From Collinsella sp. BA40 (GTDB lineage Bacteria; Actinomycetota; Coriobacteriia; Coriobacteriales; Coriobacteriaceae), in NCBI RefSeq assembly GCF_008014645.1, contig NZ_VOWY01000007.1, positions 62,001 through 126,000 of the forward strand: DNA of 64,000 bases, in the 5' to 3' direction. The translations under genes were made by a program, and so were the position numbers. The stretch's first letter is position 1, and each line of letters starts with the position of its first letter. The notes below the pieces were generated by a model. That model saw nothing but the letters and a program-made list of their open reading frames with translations, was not told the DNA's origin and did not search any database. Positions 1 through 10,267 of the stretch are shown one piece after another.

Positions 1-1
1 T

Positions 2-1150
2 GATAAAGCTCAGCTCGAGCAGGTTTCCAAGCTGTCGGGCGAGTTCGTCCAGAGGTTTATCACCGCCTGGTTGCCCGCGCATGGCGAGGGTCTGCGCCCC
101 GGCGCCCCCGATTTCGGCGAGAAGCTCGTAGGGCAGTTCCTCGCATACGCCAAGAGCGACGCTCCCGAGGGCGGCGCGGGCCTCCTCGAGCAGGTCGAGG
201 CCGTCGCCGGCAAGCCCGTGGCCGATCGTTTGGATAAGATCGTGCGCGCCTACGTCCAAGACGACCTGGCGCCCTATATGACCACGGCCCTCAAGGGCGT
301 GGCGGACCAGGTCTCGCGCCAGCTCGCCGACGCGATCGGCAGCCAGCTGCAGGCGGGGCTCGGCCGGGCCATGGCGGCTATGGCGCCGCAGCTCGGACAG
401 CGCCTTGCCGCGTCCCTCCAGGGCGCCTTCTCGGTGGACGGCGCGGCCTTCGCCAGCGCGATCCATTTCAACATGGATGCCGAGGACCTGGCGTCGCTCA
501 TGGCGAGCTACGCCAACGCGGGCAAGCTCACATACGAGAACAACCTGGCGACGCTGGGATACGCCGACGCCGCCGACCCCCAGGCCGTGAGCATCTACCC
601 GGTCGACTTCCAGGCCAAGGACTCGATCTTGGGCGCTATCGACCGCTATAACGACGAGATGCGCGCCGCGGGCAAGGACGACCGGGTCATCGTGTACACG
701 GACTACATGGGCGTGCTCATGGGCAGCGTGACCAGCATCGTCAACATGATCTCGCTCGTGCTCATCGCCTTCGTCAGCATCTCGCTCGTGGTGAGCTCCA
801 TCATGATCGGCATCATCACCTACATCAGTGTTCTCGAGCGCAAGAAGGAGATCGGCATCCTGCGCGCGATGGGCGCGTCCAAGCGAAACGTTGCCAACGT
901 CTTCAACGCCGAGACCTTCATCGAGGGGCTCATCGCCGGCGTGCTGGCCATCGCCGTGGTGGTCCTCGCCTCGTTCCCGATCAACGCCTGGGCGCTCGCC
1001 GAGTACCAGGTCGAGGGCGTGATGCGCCTGCCTGTCGAGTCCGCGCTCGCGCTGATCTTGGTATCCGTCGCGCTCACGGTGGTCGCGGGCCTCATCCCGA
1101 GTCGCTCCGCTGCCCGCCGCGATCCCGTCGAGGCCCTGCGCAGCGAGTAG
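2..1150 (+). CDS. FtsX-like ABC transporter permease, C-terminal part (5' end outside window)
   Basis: The reading frame is open from the first bases, so this is the 3' part of a longer gene. The visible 382 or so residues begin with a long soluble Ala/Gln-rich stretch, probably the extracytoplasmic domain. A membrane helix follows near the motif LISLVLIAFVSISLVVSS, then the cytoplasmic signature ERKKEIGILRAMGASKRNV, which is diagnostic of MacB/FtsX-type permeases, then two more helices and a basic tail (SRSAARRDPVEALRSE). Such proteins act in the membrane with an ATPase as export or mechanotransmission systems. The ATPase domain or partner must lie upstream of the window. The stop falls two bases before a REP unit. 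Confidence 0.85.
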   Translation, partial: DKAQLEQVSKLSGEFVQRFITAWLPAHGEGLRPGAPDFGEKLVGQFLAYAKSDAPEGGAGLLEQVEAVAGKPVADRLDKIVRAYVQDDLAPYMTTALKGVADQVSRQLADAIGSQLQAGLGRAMAAMAPQLGQRLAASLQGAFSVDGAAFASAIHFNMDAEDLASLMASYANAGKLTYENNLATLGYADAADPQAVSIYPVDFQAKDSILGAIDRYNDEMRAAGKDDRVIVYTDYMGVLMGSVTSIVNMISLVLIAFVSISLVVSSIMIGIITYISVLERKKEIGILRAMGASKRNVANVFNAETFIEGLIAGVLAIAVVVLASFPINAWALAEYQVEGVMRLPVESALALILVSVALTVVAGLIPSRSAARRDPVEALRSE

Positions 1151-1151
1151 C

Positions 1152-1239
1152 CTCGAATTGGGGACAGGCACGTTTCCGAGAGGTAGCCGAACCTCGGAAA
1201 AGTGCCTGCGCTCAGAAAAGTGCCTGTCCCTTTTTCGAG
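1152..1239. repeat. Inverted pair of 29-nt REP units (REPIN-like)
   Basis: Two 29-nt units lie at 1152-1180 and 1211-1239 in opposite orientation. The first carries the core GGGACAGGCAC, the second its complement GTGCCTGTCCC. Each is bounded by CTCG/CTCAG and CGAG ends. A partial unit (CTCGGAAAAGTGCCTG) lies between them. The pair fills the space between two convergent genes and could also fold as a bidirectional terminator. Same family as the units around the RAYT gene at 46829-47617. Confidence 0.85.
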
Positions 1240-1242
1240 CGC

Positions 1243-1947
1243 CTAGAGGCGCTGCATGCGGTAGCCGACGCCCACATGCGTCTGGATCATCGTGGGATGG
1301 GAGGGGTCGGCTTCTATCTTCTTGCGCAGGGTTCGCATGAACACGCGCAGGCTGGCGACGTCGCTATCCCAGCTCGTCCCCCAGATCTCGTGGGTGATGA
1401 AGGTGTGGGTGAGCACCTTGCCGACGTTGCGCGCCAGGAGCACCAGCAGCTTGTATTCCGTGGGGGTGAGGGCGAGCTCGGTGCCGTTTACGAAAGCGCA
1501 GCCGGACGCGTAGTCGATATGGAGCGGGCCGTTGTCGAAGGTGCTGGCCTCGAGTGCCTCGTGGGCGCCCATGGTCGAGCGCCGCAGGCTCGCGCGCACG
1601 CGCGCCAGGAGCTCCTCGACGGAGAACGGCTTGGTGAGGTAGTCGTCCGCGCCGGCGTCGAGTGCGCCGATCTTGTCGGCGTCCTCGGTGCGCGCCGAGA
1701 TGACGATGACGGGGGCGGTGGACCAGCTGCGCAGCTTCTCCAGCACCTTGACGCCGTCCATATCCGGCAAGCCCAGGTCCAGCAGGACCAGGTCGGGGTT
1801 GCCCGAGGCCGCGGCCATGATGGCGGTGTCTCCGCTATCGGCCGTCTCGACGCGGTAGTCTCGCAGGTCGAGCGCGGTCGTTACAAGGTTTCGTACAGCG
1901 GGGTCGTCTTCTACGACCAGGATGCGCGCGTGGGCGTTCTCACTCAT
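1243..1947 (-). CDS. kdpE: KdpE, potassium-responsive response regulator
   Basis: A 234-residue OmpR-family regulator that would activate the divergent kdpFABC operon when phosphorylated by KdpD. The receiver domain (about residues 8-120) has the acidic pocket VVEDD, the phospho-acceptor Asp57 in LVLLDLGLPDMDG and the conserved Lys in LTKPF. A winged-helix DNA-binding domain follows (about 137-234) with LTPTEYKLLVLLARN and the C-terminal VGVGYRM. The start overlaps the kdpD stop by 8 bp, so the two are translationally coupled. Length and domain order are normal for the family. Confidence 0.96.
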   Translation of the reverse strand: MSENAHARILVVEDDPAVRNLVTTALDLRDYRVETADSGDTAIMAAASGNPDLVLLDLGLPDMDGVKVLEKLRSWSTAPVIVISARTEDADKIGALDAGADDYLTKPFSVEELLARVRASLRRSTMGAHEALEASTFDNGPLHIDYASGCAFVNGTELALTPTEYKLLVLLARNVGKVLTHTFITHEIWGTSWDSDVASLRVFMRTLRKKIEADPSHPTMIQTHVGVGYRMQRL

Positions 1948-4675
1948 GGATATCTATCTCCTCGGCGGGCAGGGTGAAGCGGAACAGCGCTCCCTGGGGT
2001 TGGTTGTCATCGACCTCGATGATACCCCCGTGGGCCTCGACGATTGAGCGGCACAGGGAGAGGCCCAGGCCGAAGCTTCGGTGGGAGTCGACCGGAGACG
2101 CGTCGCCGGCGGTGAAGAAGCGGTCGAAGATTCGCGGTTTATCGGCATCGGCGATTCCGGGGCCGTTGTCGGCGACCTCCACGACGACCCAGCCGCCTTG
2201 CTTCTCGGCTCCCACGGTGATCACCGAGCCCTCGGGGGTGTACTTGAACGCGTTCACGATGAGGTTGGTGAGCACCTGCATGATGAGGTGGACGTCGATA
2301 CGGACCAGGAGGAGGTCGTCGGTGTGCGCGACCTCCACGCGGTGGCCGTGGGCCTCGCGCGCCACATGGCTGAGGGCGGCAACGATGACCTCGTCCATCA
2401 ATTCCGACGTGAGATTGAGGCGCATGTCCTCGTCCTCCACGCGCGTGATGGCCAGGAGGTTCTCGACGGTGTCGATCAGCCAGAGGGAGTCGTCGCAGAT
2501 GGCCGCGGCCAGCTCGCGGCGCTTCTCGGCGGGGAGCTTCTCGCCGTCCTCGCACAGGAGGGCCGCGGAGCCCGAGATGGCGGTGAGGGGCGTGCGGAGG
2601 TCGTGTCCGATGGAGCGCAGGAGGTTGGCGCGGAGCTGCTCGTTCTTGGCGAGGACGGCCGCCTCCTCGCGCTCGCGCGCAGCCTGGTCGCTTTCGAGTG
2701 CGAGCGCGCACTCGCCCACGATGGATAAGACGATGGAGTGCTCGAAAGCCTCCAGCTTCCTGCGCTGCAGGTCGATCCCGATTACGCCGAAGACCTCGTC
2801 GCCCGCGCGGACGGCGAGGTAGAGGCACTGGGCCTCGGGCAGGGTGCGGGTGCTCGCCCCGGCGTGCTTGTTGTTGGTGAAGGTCCACGTGGCGACCGCC
2901 CGCTCGTAGTCGGAGAGGAGCGCGGCCGATCGGTCCTCGGTGCCCGCGGGCTCATAGAGCGCATCGCCCAGCAAGCCGTGATCGGCGGGATAGAAGACCA
3001 CGTCGAGCTTGAGGAGCTTGATGAGCTGGCTCATGGCGACGCGGGCGCGGGCCTCGGCGCCGTGGGCCTGCTGCAGAAGTTGGTTGGTCTCGAGGAGGAC
3101 GCGGGTACGGAAGGCGTTTTTGGCTGATGCGCGGGCGTTGTCGGCGATGCGCGCGGTGAGCTCGGCGGCGACCATGGCGGTCGCGAACATGATAGCGAAG
3201 GTGACGAGGTAGCTGCGGTCGTAGCTATCGAGGGAGAACAGGGGCGTGACGAAGCAGAAGTTGTACAGCACCACCGAGAGGATGCTCGACAAGATCGTGC
3301 AGATGCGCCCCGTCGTGGTGACGGCGGTGAGCAGTGCGGTGAGGATGTAGAGGGATATGATGCTCGAATCTGCGAATCCCAGGCGATGGAAGAGCGCGCC
3401 GATCGCCGTAGCGGCGAGGGAGAGGCCGAGCGTGCGCAGGACATCCCGTCCGCTGGGCGGCTGGAACGCGGAGGGCTCGCGCTGCGCGGCCGGTCGCGGC
3501 ACGGGCTCGGCTTGGTCGGGGATGATGTAGATATCGAGGTTCGGGGCGATCGAGATGAGCTGTTCGACGAGGGACTTGCGGCCGAAGAGCGCTTGGCGCA
3601 TGCCGTGCGGCTCGCCCGAGCGCCCCATGACGATCTTCGAGATGCCCGAGAGGCGAGCGAACTCGGAGATCTGGAACGCTATGTCGTCGCCGTAGACGGT
3701 CTCCATATGGGCGCCGAGCTGTTCGGCCAGCGCGATGTTCGCCGCGAGCTCGGCGCGCTCGTCGTCGTCCATGGTCTGCGTGCGCGGGCTCTCCACGAAG
3801 AGCGCGACGAGCTCTCCGCGGAACGCCTTCGCCATACGCGAGGCGGCGCGGACGATACGCGGATTCGTAGGGGCGGGGGAGACGCAGACGAGGATGCGCT
3901 CGCTGGTGTAGTAGTCGCGGTTGCCCAGTACACGCGCGGCGTCGGCGAGCCGTCCGGTGCGGTCGGCGCAGCGGCGCAGGGCGATCTCGCGGAGCGCTGT
4001 GAGGTTCTCGACGGTGAAGAAGTTGCGCTGCGCGCGGTCGGCTTGCGGGGCGCGGTAGACGAGGCCTGCTTTCAGGCGCTCGAGCAGGTCTTCGGGCTCG
4101 ATGTCCACGAGCTCGACCTGGTCGGCGTCGTCGAAGATGCGGTCGGGGATGCGCTCGCTCACGATGATCCCCGTGATGGCGGCCACCATGTCGTTCAGGC
4201 TCTCGATATGCTGCACGTTGACGGTGGTGTAGACGTCGATGCCGGCGCGCAATAGCTCCTCGACATCCTGGTAGCGCTTTTCATGGCGGCATCCCGGCGC
4301 GTTGGTATGGGCTAGCTCGTCAACGAGGACGAGCTGGGGGGAGCGCACGATGGCGGCGTCGAGGTCGAACTCGGTGAGCGTGATGCCGTTGTGCTCGACG
4401 AGCTCGTGCGGAATCTGCTCGATGCCCTCCATGAGGCGCGCCGTCGCGGGTCGCTCGTGCGGTTCGATATAGCCGGCGGCCACGTCCACGCCCCGCCGCT
4501 GCGCCTCGTGGGCGGCTTGGAGCATCGCATAGGTCTTGCCCACGCCCGCTGCGTAACCGAAGAAGATCTTGAGGTGTCCCCGGCGCGTGCGGGCCTCGGC
4601 CGAGGACGCATCGCGCTCGACGGCCTTGAGCAGCAGGTCGGGGTTGGCTCGGACGTCCGATGCGGTGCGCGGCAT
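1940..4675 (-). CDS. kdpD: KdpD, osmosensitive potassium-channel histidine kinase
   Basis: A 911-residue membrane sensor kinase for the Kdp system. In order: N-terminal KdpD domain with Walker A GYAAGVGKT (residues 40-48) and Walker B LVLVDELAHTN, a universal-stress-protein-like domain (about 250-370), four membrane helices (about 395-490), a GAF-like domain, a HisKA domain with phospho-acceptor His691 in SIGHDLRTPL, and an ATPase domain with N and G boxes (NLIVNAFKYTPEG, DNGPGI, GLGLSL). The start at 4675 is chosen because AGAAAGG lies 8 bases upstream; a longer frame runs to 4792 but has no comparable ribosome site and a non-conserved N-terminus. Confidence 0.96.
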   Translation of the reverse strand: MPRTASDVRANPDLLLKAVERDASSAEARTRRGHLKIFFGYAAGVGKTYAMLQAAHEAQRRGVDVAAGYIEPHERPATARLMEGIEQIPHELVEHNGITLTEFDLDAAIVRSPQLVLVDELAHTNAPGCRHEKRYQDVEELLRAGIDVYTTVNVQHIESLNDMVAAITGIIVSERIPDRIFDDADQVELVDIEPEDLLERLKAGLVYRAPQADRAQRNFFTVENLTALREIALRRCADRTGRLADAARVLGNRDYYTSERILVCVSPAPTNPRIVRAASRMAKAFRGELVALFVESPRTQTMDDDERAELAANIALAEQLGAHMETVYGDDIAFQISEFARLSGISKIVMGRSGEPHGMRQALFGRKSLVEQLISIAPNLDIYIIPDQAEPVPRPAAQREPSAFQPPSGRDVLRTLGLSLAATAIGALFHRLGFADSSIISLYILTALLTAVTTTGRICTILSSILSVVLYNFCFVTPLFSLDSYDRSYLVTFAIMFATAMVAAELTARIADNARASAKNAFRTRVLLETNQLLQQAHGAEARARVAMSQLIKLLKLDVVFYPADHGLLGDALYEPAGTEDRSAALLSDYERAVATWTFTNNKHAGASTRTLPEAQCLYLAVRAGDEVFGVIGIDLQRRKLEAFEHSIVLSIVGECALALESDQAAREREEAAVLAKNEQLRANLLRSIGHDLRTPLTAISGSAALLCEDGEKLPAEKRRELAAAICDDSLWLIDTVENLLAITRVEDEDMRLNLTSELMDEVIVAALSHVAREAHGHRVEVAHTDDLLLVRIDVHLIMQVLTNLIVNAFKYTPEGSVITVGAEKQGGWVVVEVADNGPGIADADKPRIFDRFFTAGDASPVDSHRSFGLGLSLCRSIVEAHGGIIEVDDNQPQGALFRFTLPAEEIDIHE

Positions 4676-4924
4676 GGTGCGGCCTTTCTCGTGCAGGATG
4701 GTCGACGCCCGGTGCGGATGCGGTCCGGCCGGGGCGGTACAAGTGTCGAGTATAGTCTTCGTCATCCCACCGGTATAGCCATCTACCTGCATCTTTATGT
4801 CATCTTAAGGCCGAGGCGGCCAACCCTAATACCACCTTTATGCGCGAAGTCGTTTACTGATCATGTGCATCCGCTTGAAGGGCCGGGTGTACGAGGGCTA
4901 TCCGCACTTGGAAAGGTTGGAAAC
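4676..4924. promoter_or_regulatory. Divergent kdpDE / kdpFABC control region
   Basis: This 249-bp stretch separates kdpD from kdpF and must carry the promoters for both directions and the KdpE site. It is locally AT-richer around 4790-4860, with two CTTTATG motifs about 50 bp apart (CTTTATGTCATCTTAA and CTTTATGCGCG). They resemble the T-rich half-sites bound by KdpE in other bacteria, but I cannot fix an operator. No c-di-AMP riboswitch pattern was recognised. GGAAAGGTTGGAA serves as the kdpF ribosome site. Confidence 0.45.
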
Positions 4925-5011
4925 ATGAACGTCCTCATCCCGATCATCGGCATCACCTGTATCGGACTCTTGATCTACTACATCTACATTCTCATGAGGA
5001 GCGATTCGTAA
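4925..5011 (+). CDS. kdpF: KdpF, small stabilising subunit of the K+-transporting ATPase
   Basis: A 28-residue single-span membrane peptide beginning MNVLIPIIGITCIGLLIYY and ending in a short charged tail (MRSDS). KdpF peptides of about 25-30 residues stabilise the KdpABC complex. Identification rests on length, hydrophobicity and its place directly before kdpA, five bases away. The ATG follows a purine-rich site (GGAAAGGTTGGAAAC). Confidence 0.88.
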   Translation: MNVLIPIIGITCIGLLIYYIYILMRSDS

Positions 5012-5016
5012 CCATT

Positions 5017-6840
5017 ATGAATGCTGTGATTCAGTACGTACTGTACTTCGCCGTGCTCGTCGTCCTGGCCGTTCCTCTCGGGCGGTTCATGGCTCGTGTC
5101 ATGGACGGCGGGCACACGTTTCTCTCTCCCGTGCTCGGTCCGGTCGAGCGCGGCATCTACCGTCTGCTGCGCATCGATGATGCCGAGCAGATGGGCTGGA
5201 AGCGCTACCTGGTGAGCGTCCTTGCCTTCTCGGGCATCGGGTTCGTGGCGCTCATTGCGCTTCAAATGCTTCAGGCCGTCTTGCCGGGCAACCCGCAGCA
5301 CCTGCCGGGCGTGCCGTGGGACCTGTCGTTCAATACGGCGGCCTCCTTCATCACCAATACCAACTGGCAGTCCTATTCCGGCGAGACCACCCTGTCCTAC
5401 CTCGTGCAGTTCATGGGTCTCACCGTGCAGAACTTCGTTTCCGCCGGCACCGGTATCGCGGTCATGTTCGCGCTGATCCGCGGTTTCCGTCAGGTCAAGG
5501 AGCAGGGCCTGGGTTCCTTCTGGGTCGACCTCACCCGCACCGTCCTGTATGTGCTCATCCCGCTGAACCTCGTGTTGGGCGTCTGCCTGGCTGCCGGTGG
5601 CGTCATCTCCAACTTCCAGCCGGCTCGGAAGGCTGAGCTCGTAGAGCCCGTCGCCGTCCAGCCTAATGCAGACGGCGGCTGGAGCGTCATCGACGGCGCC
5701 CAGATCGAGGGTGACACGGTCAAGGTCGATGGCAAGGTCGTTGAGGGCGCGCGCGTGGTCACCGAGCAGTTCCTGCCCCAGGGTCCCGCGGCTCCTCAGG
5801 TCGCCATCAAGCAGTCCGGCACCAACGGCGGCGGCTTCTTCGGCGTGAACTCCGCCCATCCGTATGAGAACCCCAGTGCCTTCACCAACATCATCGAGAT
5901 GACCAGCCTGTTGCTGATCCCGGCCGCCTGCTGCTTCACCTTCGGTATCGGCGTCAAGAACACCAAGCAGGGCAAGGCCATCTTTGCCGCCATGTTCATC
6001 TTGCTGGTGATCTTCACCGGCACCATCGCCGTCAACGAGCATGCGGGTACCCCGCAGCTGGCCGATGGCGGAGCGGTCAATATCGAGATGACCGACGGCC
6101 AGGCCGGCGGCAACATGGAGGGCAAGGAGAGCCGCTTCGGTATCGCCGCCTCCTCCACGTGGTCGGCTTACACCACCGCCGCTTCCAACGGCTCGGTTAA
6201 CTCCATGCACGACTCCTACACCCCGCTGGGCGGTTTTGTCCAGATGCTTCAGATGGCTCTGGGCGAGGTCGTCTTCGGCGGCGTGGGCTGCGGCCTGTAC
6301 GGCATGATCGGCTTCGCCATCCTCACGGTGTTCATCGCCGGCCTCATGGTCGGACGCACGCCGGAGTTCCTGGGCAAGAAGATCGAGCCGGGCGAGATGC
6401 GCTGGGCAGTTGTCCTGTGCCTGGCAACTCCGTTTGCCATTCTGGTGTGCTCGGCCATCGCTTGCATGGTGCCCGGTCTTGCCGACCAACTCAACAATGG
6501 CGGCGCGCACGGCTTCTCCGAGGTGCTGTATGCCTTCACCTCATGCGGCGGCAACAACGGCTCGGCGTTTGCAGGCATGAACTGCAACATTCCCTGGATC
6601 AACGTCATGCTCGGCCTCGAGATGCTATTCGCCCGCTTCATGCCCATCATCGGCACGCTGGCTATCGCCGGCTCGCTGGCCAAGAAGGGTAAGGTCGCCG
6701 AGAGCGCCGGCACCCTGTCTACCACCAACGGCATGTTCGTATTCCTGCTCGTGTTCATCGTTCTGCTGATCGGTGCCCTGAGCTTCTTCCCGGCCCTGGC
6801 GCTTGGCCCCGTTGCCGAGTTCTTCCAGATGATTGCGTAA
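5017..6840 (+). CDS. kdpA: KdpA, potassium-binding channel-like subunit
   Basis: A 607-residue polytopic membrane protein of the superfamily of K+ transporters that forms the selective pore of the KdpFABC P-type ATPase. About ten hydrophobic helices can be seen. Filter-region motifs include [31 protein letters not shown] and [15 protein letters not shown], all conserved in KdpA. Length is somewhat above the usual 560, mainly because of an extracytoplasmic insertion around residues 195-260. GAGGAG inside the end of kdpF is the likely ribosome site, at a rather long distance from the ATG. Confidence 0.97.
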   Translation: MNAVIQYVLYFAVLVVLAVPLGRFMARVMDGGHTFLSPVLGPVERGIYRLLRIDDAEQMGWKRYLVSVLAFSGIGFVALIALQMLQAVLPGNPQHLPGVPWDLSFNTAASFITNTNWQSYSGETTLSYLVQFMGLTVQNFVSAGTGIAVMFALIRGFRQVKEQGLGSFWVDLTRTVLYVLIPLNLVLGVCLAAGGVISNFQPARKAELVEPVAVQPNADGGWSVIDGAQIEGDTVKVDGKVVEGARVVTEQFLPQGPAAPQVAIKQSGTNGGGFFGVNSAHPYENPSAFTNIIEMTSLLLIPAACCFTFGIGVKNTKQGKAIFAAMFILLVIFTGTIAVNEHAGTPQLADGGAVNIEMTDGQAGGNMEGKESRFGIAASSTWSAYTTAASNGSVNSMHDSYTPLGGFVQMLQMALGEVVFGGVGCGLYGMIGFAILTVFIAGLMVGRTPEFLGKKIEPGEMRWAVVLCLATPFAILVCSAIACMVPGLADQLNNGGAHGFSEVLYAFTSCGGNNGSAFAGMNCNIPWINVMLGLEMLFARFMPIIGTLAIAGSLAKKGKVAESAGTLSTTNGMFVFLLVFIVLLIGALSFFPALALGPVAEFFQMIA

Positions 6841-6856
6841 AGGAGGGCGCAGATTT

Positions 6857-8911
6857 ATGGCTATGCAAAAAGACATGATGGGCCGCGCGGTCCGCGACTC
6901 GTTTGCCAAGCTGGATCCTCGCGTCCAGATTCAAAACCCGGTCATGTTCCTGGTGTGGCTTTCCGCCGTCATGACCTCCGTCCTGGCCGTCGCTTCCATC
7001 TTCGGTGTGCAGGACGCGGGTGTGCCCACCTACTATGTGGTCGCCATCGCGGTCATCCTGTGGCTCACCGACCTGTTCTCGAACTTCGCCGAGGCGCTTG
7101 CCGAGGGCCGCGGTAAGGCTCAGGCCGATTCCCTGCGTGCGGCCAAAAAGGATGTCGAGGCCCATCGCATCGAGTCCGTTGAGGATAAGGAGCACTTCAC
7201 CGTCGTTCCCGGCACCGAGCTCACGCGCGGCGACCTGGTGATCGTACGCGCCGGCGAGCAGATCCCCGGCGACGGCGACGTCATCGAGGGCGCTGCCTCC
7301 GTTGACGAGTCCGCCATCACCGGCGAGTCCGCTCCCGTGGTCCGCGAGGCCGGCGGCGACCGCTCTGCCGTTACCGGCGGTACCACGGTGCTGTCCGACT
7401 GGATCGTCGTCAAGATCTCCAGTGAGCCCGGCCAGAGCTTCCTGGACAAGATGATCGCGATGGTCGAGGGTGCCGCGCGCAAGAAGACTCCCAACGAGAT
7501 CGCTCTAGAAATCTTCCTGGTGGCCCTCTCCATCGTCTTTATCCTGGTCACGCTGGCCCTGTATTGCTACTCCTGCTTCTCGGCCGGTCTTAACGACATG
7601 GTCAACCCCACGGCCGTGACCACGCTTGTGGCGCTGCTCGTGTGCCTAGCTCCCACTACCATCGGTGCGTTGCTGTCCGCCATCGGCATCGCCGGCATGA
7701 GCCGTCTGAACGAGGCCAACGTGCTGGCCATGTCCGGTCGCGCCATCGAGGCCGCCGGCGACGTCGACATCCTCATGCTCGACAAGACCGGCACCATCAC
7801 CCTGGGTAACCGCCAGGCCGCCGAGTTCATCCCGGTCGACGGTGTCGATCCCGCGGAGCTGGCCGATGCCGCTCAGCTTTCCTCGCTGGCCGACGAGACT
7901 CCCGAGGGCCGTTCCATCGTCGTGCTCGCCAAGGAGCAGTTCGGTTTGCGCGGTCGCACGCTTGAGGATAAGGGTATGGAGTTCATCCCGTTCACCGCGG
8001 CAACGCGTATGTCCGGCGTGAACTACGAGGGCAATGAGATCCGCAAAGGCGCTGCCGATTCCGTGCGCACCTATGTGGAGGCAGCCGGCGGCGTGTTCTC
8101 CCAGGAGTGCGACGAGGTCGTCGAGCGCATCGCCAAGGCCGGCGGCACCCCGCTGGTCGTGACCAAGAACTGCCGCGTGCTGGGCGTTGTGTACCTCAAG
8201 GACATCATCAAGTCCGGCGTTAAGGAGAAGTTCGCCGACCTGCGCCGCATGGGCATCAAGACCATCATGGTGACGGGCGACAACCCGCTCACCGCCGCGG
8301 CAATCGCCGCCGAGGCCGGCGTTGACGACTTCCTGGCCGAGGCCACCCCTGAGGGCAAGCTCGAGAAGATCCGCGAGTTCCAGCGTGAGGGCCACCTGGT
8401 CGCCATGACCGGCGACGGCACCAACGACGCGCCCGCTCTGGCCCAGGCCGACGTCGCCGTGGCCATGAACACGGGCACCCAGGCTGCCAAGGAGGCCGGC
8501 AACATGGTCGACCTCGACTCCAGCCCCACCAAGCTCATCGAGGTTGTGCGTATTGGCAAGCAGCTGCTCATGACCCGCGGTTCGCTCACGACCTTCTCGG
8601 TGGCCAACGACGTGGCGAAGTACTTCGCTATCATCCCGGCCCTGTTCTCGCCGATCTACCCGGGCCTTGGCGCGCTCAACATCCTCGGTCTGGCAAGCCC
8701 GCTGTCCGCGGTTCTTTCGGCCATCATCTATAACGCGCTCGTTATCGTCGCGCTGATCCCCGCCGCGCTGAAGGGCGTTAAGTACCGCGAGGTCCCGTCC
8801 GGACAGCTGCTGACCCACAACCTGCTCGTGTGGGGTCTGGGCGGCATCGTTGCCCCGTTCGTATTCATCAAGCTCATCGACATGCTGCTCGCGTTCTGCG
8901 GCATTATGTAA
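6857..8911 (+). CDS. kdpB: KdpB, P-type ATPase catalytic subunit
   Basis: A 684-residue P-type ATPase that powers K+ uptake. The phosphorylated residue is Asp309 in [11 protein letters not shown]. Also visible are the actuator motif TGES ([10 protein letters not shown]), the hinge [16 protein letters not shown], and [10 protein letters not shown]. Seven or so membrane helices fit the family. The start at 6857 follows AGGAGG by 10 bases; an upstream in-frame start at 6833 overlaps kdpA and is less likely. Length matches E. coli KdpB closely. Confidence 0.97.
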   Translation: MAMQKDMMGRAVRDSFAKLDPRVQIQNPVMFLVWLSAVMTSVLAVASIFGVQDAGVPTYYVVAIAVILWLTDLFSNFAEALAEGRGKAQADSLRAAKKDVEAHRIESVEDKEHFTVVPGTELTRGDLVIVRAGEQIPGDGDVIEGAASVDESAITGESAPVVREAGGDRSAVTGGTTVLSDWIVVKISSEPGQSFLDKMIAMVEGAARKKTPNEIALEIFLVALSIVFILVTLALYCYSCFSAGLNDMVNPTAVTTLVALLVCLAPTTIGALLSAIGIAGMSRLNEANVLAMSGRAIEAAGDVDILMLDKTGTITLGNRQAAEFIPVDGVDPAELADAAQLSSLADETPEGRSIVVLAKEQFGLRGRTLEDKGMEFIPFTAATRMSGVNYEGNEIRKGAADSVRTYVEAAGGVFSQECDEVVERIAKAGGTPLVVTKNCRVLGVVYLKDIIKSGVKEKFADLRRMGIKTIMVTGDNPLTAAAIAAEAGVDDFLAEATPEGKLEKIREFQREGHLVAMTGDGTNDAPALAQADVAVAMNTGTQAAKEAGNMVDLDSSPTKLIEVVRIGKQLLMTRGSLTTFSVANDVAKYFAIIPALFSPIYPGLGALNILGLASPLSAVLSAIIYNALVIVALIPAALKGVKYREVPSGQLLTHNLLVWGLGGIVAPFVFIKLIDMLLAFCGIM

Positions 8912-8923
8912 GTGGAGGTTTGT

Positions 8924-9514
8924 ATGTTCAAAGGTGTTGCATCGCGTGCACTGGGTGTGTTCGCGCTGTTTACCGTTGTCTGCGGCCTGGGCTATACGCT
9001 CGTCGTGACCGGCATCGCCCAGGTTGCGTTCCCGTATCAGGCGAACGGTTCGCTCATCAAGGTCGACGACAAGATCGTGGGCTCCGAGCTGATCGGTCAG
9101 AACTTTGAGGATGAGGACCACATGTGGGGCCGTATCCAGAACGTGACTATCGTCGAGGGGGAGGACGGCGGGCTCATGGCCTACGGCGCTCCGTCCAACC
9201 TCTCCCCGGCGAGCGAGGAGTACCGGCAGCTTGTGGACGAGCGCGTCGAGAAGATTCGCGCCGCCAATCCCGACGCCGGCATGGATGCCGTGCCCGTCGA
9301 CCTGGTGACGTGTTCCGGCTCAGGGCTCGACCCCGAGATCTCTCCCGATGCTGCCGAGTACCAGGTACCGCGCCTGGCAAAGGCTACCGGCAAGAGCGAA
9401 GGCGAGGTGCGTGACATCATCGCCCAGTGCACCAAGGGCCGATTCCTGGGCGTCTTCGGCGAGCCCACGGTCAACGTGCTCAAGGTGAACCTCATGTTGG
9501 ATGGCGTGCTGTAG
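8924..9514 (+). CDS. kdpC: KdpC, accessory subunit of the K+-transporting ATPase
   Basis: A 196-residue protein with a single N-terminal membrane helix (about residues 8-30) and a soluble domain. Family motifs include the start of the domain (ANGSLIKVDDKIVGSELIGQ), the segment PVDLVTCSGSGLDPEISP and the C-terminal VNVLKVNLMLD. KdpC joins KdpA and KdpB in the complex. GTGGAGG just before the ATG is the ribosome site. It is the last gene of the operon and is followed by a strong terminator. Confidence 0.96.
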   Translation: MFKGVASRALGVFALFTVVCGLGYTLVVTGIAQVAFPYQANGSLIKVDDKIVGSELIGQNFEDEDHMWGRIQNVTIVEGEDGGLMAYGAPSNLSPASEEYRQLVDERVEKIRAANPDAGMDAVPVDLVTCSGSGLDPEISPDAAEYQVPRLAKATGKSEGEVRDIIAQCTKGRFLGVFGEPTVNVLKVNLMLDGVL

Positions 9515-9540
9515 GCGGCGTTTTCGACTAGAGATGCTTG

Positions 9541-9580
9541 CATGCCCCCGGTGCGATCGCGCCGGGGGCATGATTGTTTT
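9541..9580 (+). terminator. Terminator of the kdp operon
   Basis: A GC-rich hairpin with arms CATGCCCCCGG and CCGGGGGCATG follows the kdpC stop and is followed by a T-rich tract (ATTGTTTTAA). It marks the end of host-like sequence before the AT-rich acquired segment. Confidence 0.85.
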
Positions 9581-9945
9581 AACCAGCGGTTAGATTTCCT
9601 GCCGAAATGCTCATGTACGGTAAAGAAGCAAGCAACCGAAAACAATAGATAGACCGCCAGCACTACACTATTCCGAACCAAAGACCAAAAGATAAGCATT
9701 TTGAGAAAATCTAAACTTTTGGATTTTCCTACAATGCCGACTACGGCGGAATCCCTCCCACTCCTTATATATTTCTTTCTGTATACATTGAATTTGTATT
9801 TAGTAAAATGCAGACAACACCACGGATCGGCTTTTGGCTGGACAATTCCAACCAAACACCGCAGCAGACAGTAGAAACCATTCTGAACGTTAGGAAGCCG
9901 GTATGATTGTTACATATAAGGGGAAGAAAAATTTCTTTTAGATAC

Positions 9946-9974
9946 TTGTTTTCCTAAAACTGATGTGATATAAT
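9946..9974 (+). promoter_or_regulatory. tet(W) promoter
   Basis: TTGTTT (9946-9951) and TATAAT (9969-9974) are 17 bases apart, in an AT-rich background, about 300 bases before tet(W). The long leader that follows fits attenuated ribosomal-protection tet genes. Confidence 0.75.
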
Positions 9975-10003
9975 AATTCAAAACCAGAAAAGGAGTAAAA
10001 AAT

Positions 10004-10248
10004 ATGCAGCAAGGTATTCTTAAATAAAACTATAATCAAATAGTGGGAACAAAGGATTATGATAGTCCCTTTTGTAGGGGCTTAGTCTTTTGTACCCAAT
10101 TTAAGAATACTTTTGCCTTATCAATTTTGACATATCCCCAAAAACAGCACTCACAAACAGGTGTATGCTGTATATGTGTATGTCCGAAATTATCATCCCC
10201 AGTGGTAAAAGTATTTTACTGCTGGGGATTTTTATGCCCTTCGGGGCA
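10004..10248 (+). promoter_or_regulatory. tet(W) leader: short peptide, competing stems and intrinsic terminator
   Basis: A mini-ORF MQQGILK (10004-10027) has a good ribosome site (AAAAGGAG). Bases within it (GTATTCTTAAAT, 10014-10025) are the exact complement of ATTTAAGAATAC at 10099-10110. A terminator hairpin with arms CCCCAG and CTGGGG and an extended AT stem lies at about 10194-10228 and is followed by TTTTT. A second hairpin (TGCCCTTCGGGGCA) lies at 10235-10248. A second leader frame starts at 10165 (MLYMCMSEIIIPSGK) and runs across the terminator. This is the arrangement expected for transcription attenuation relieved by tetracycline-slowed ribosomes, as described for tet(M). Confidence 0.75.
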
Positions 10249-10267
10249 GTAAAGGGAGGACAATCAC

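Noticed and set aside
1276-1977. Long open frames on the strand opposite real genes, for example across kdpE, kdpA, the peptidases and rho (some over 1000 codons)
   Set aside because: High GC leaves few stops in antisense frames. They lack ribosome sites, have biased low-complexity composition and mirror well-supported genes.
4676-4924. Possible c-di-AMP riboswitch before kdpF
   Set aside because: The leader is short and shows no recognisable conserved core of that class.
9181-9855. Minus-strand frame of 224 codons reaching from the AT-rich segment into kdpC
   Set aside because: Its C-terminal half is antisense to kdpC and it has no family-like motif or ribosome site.
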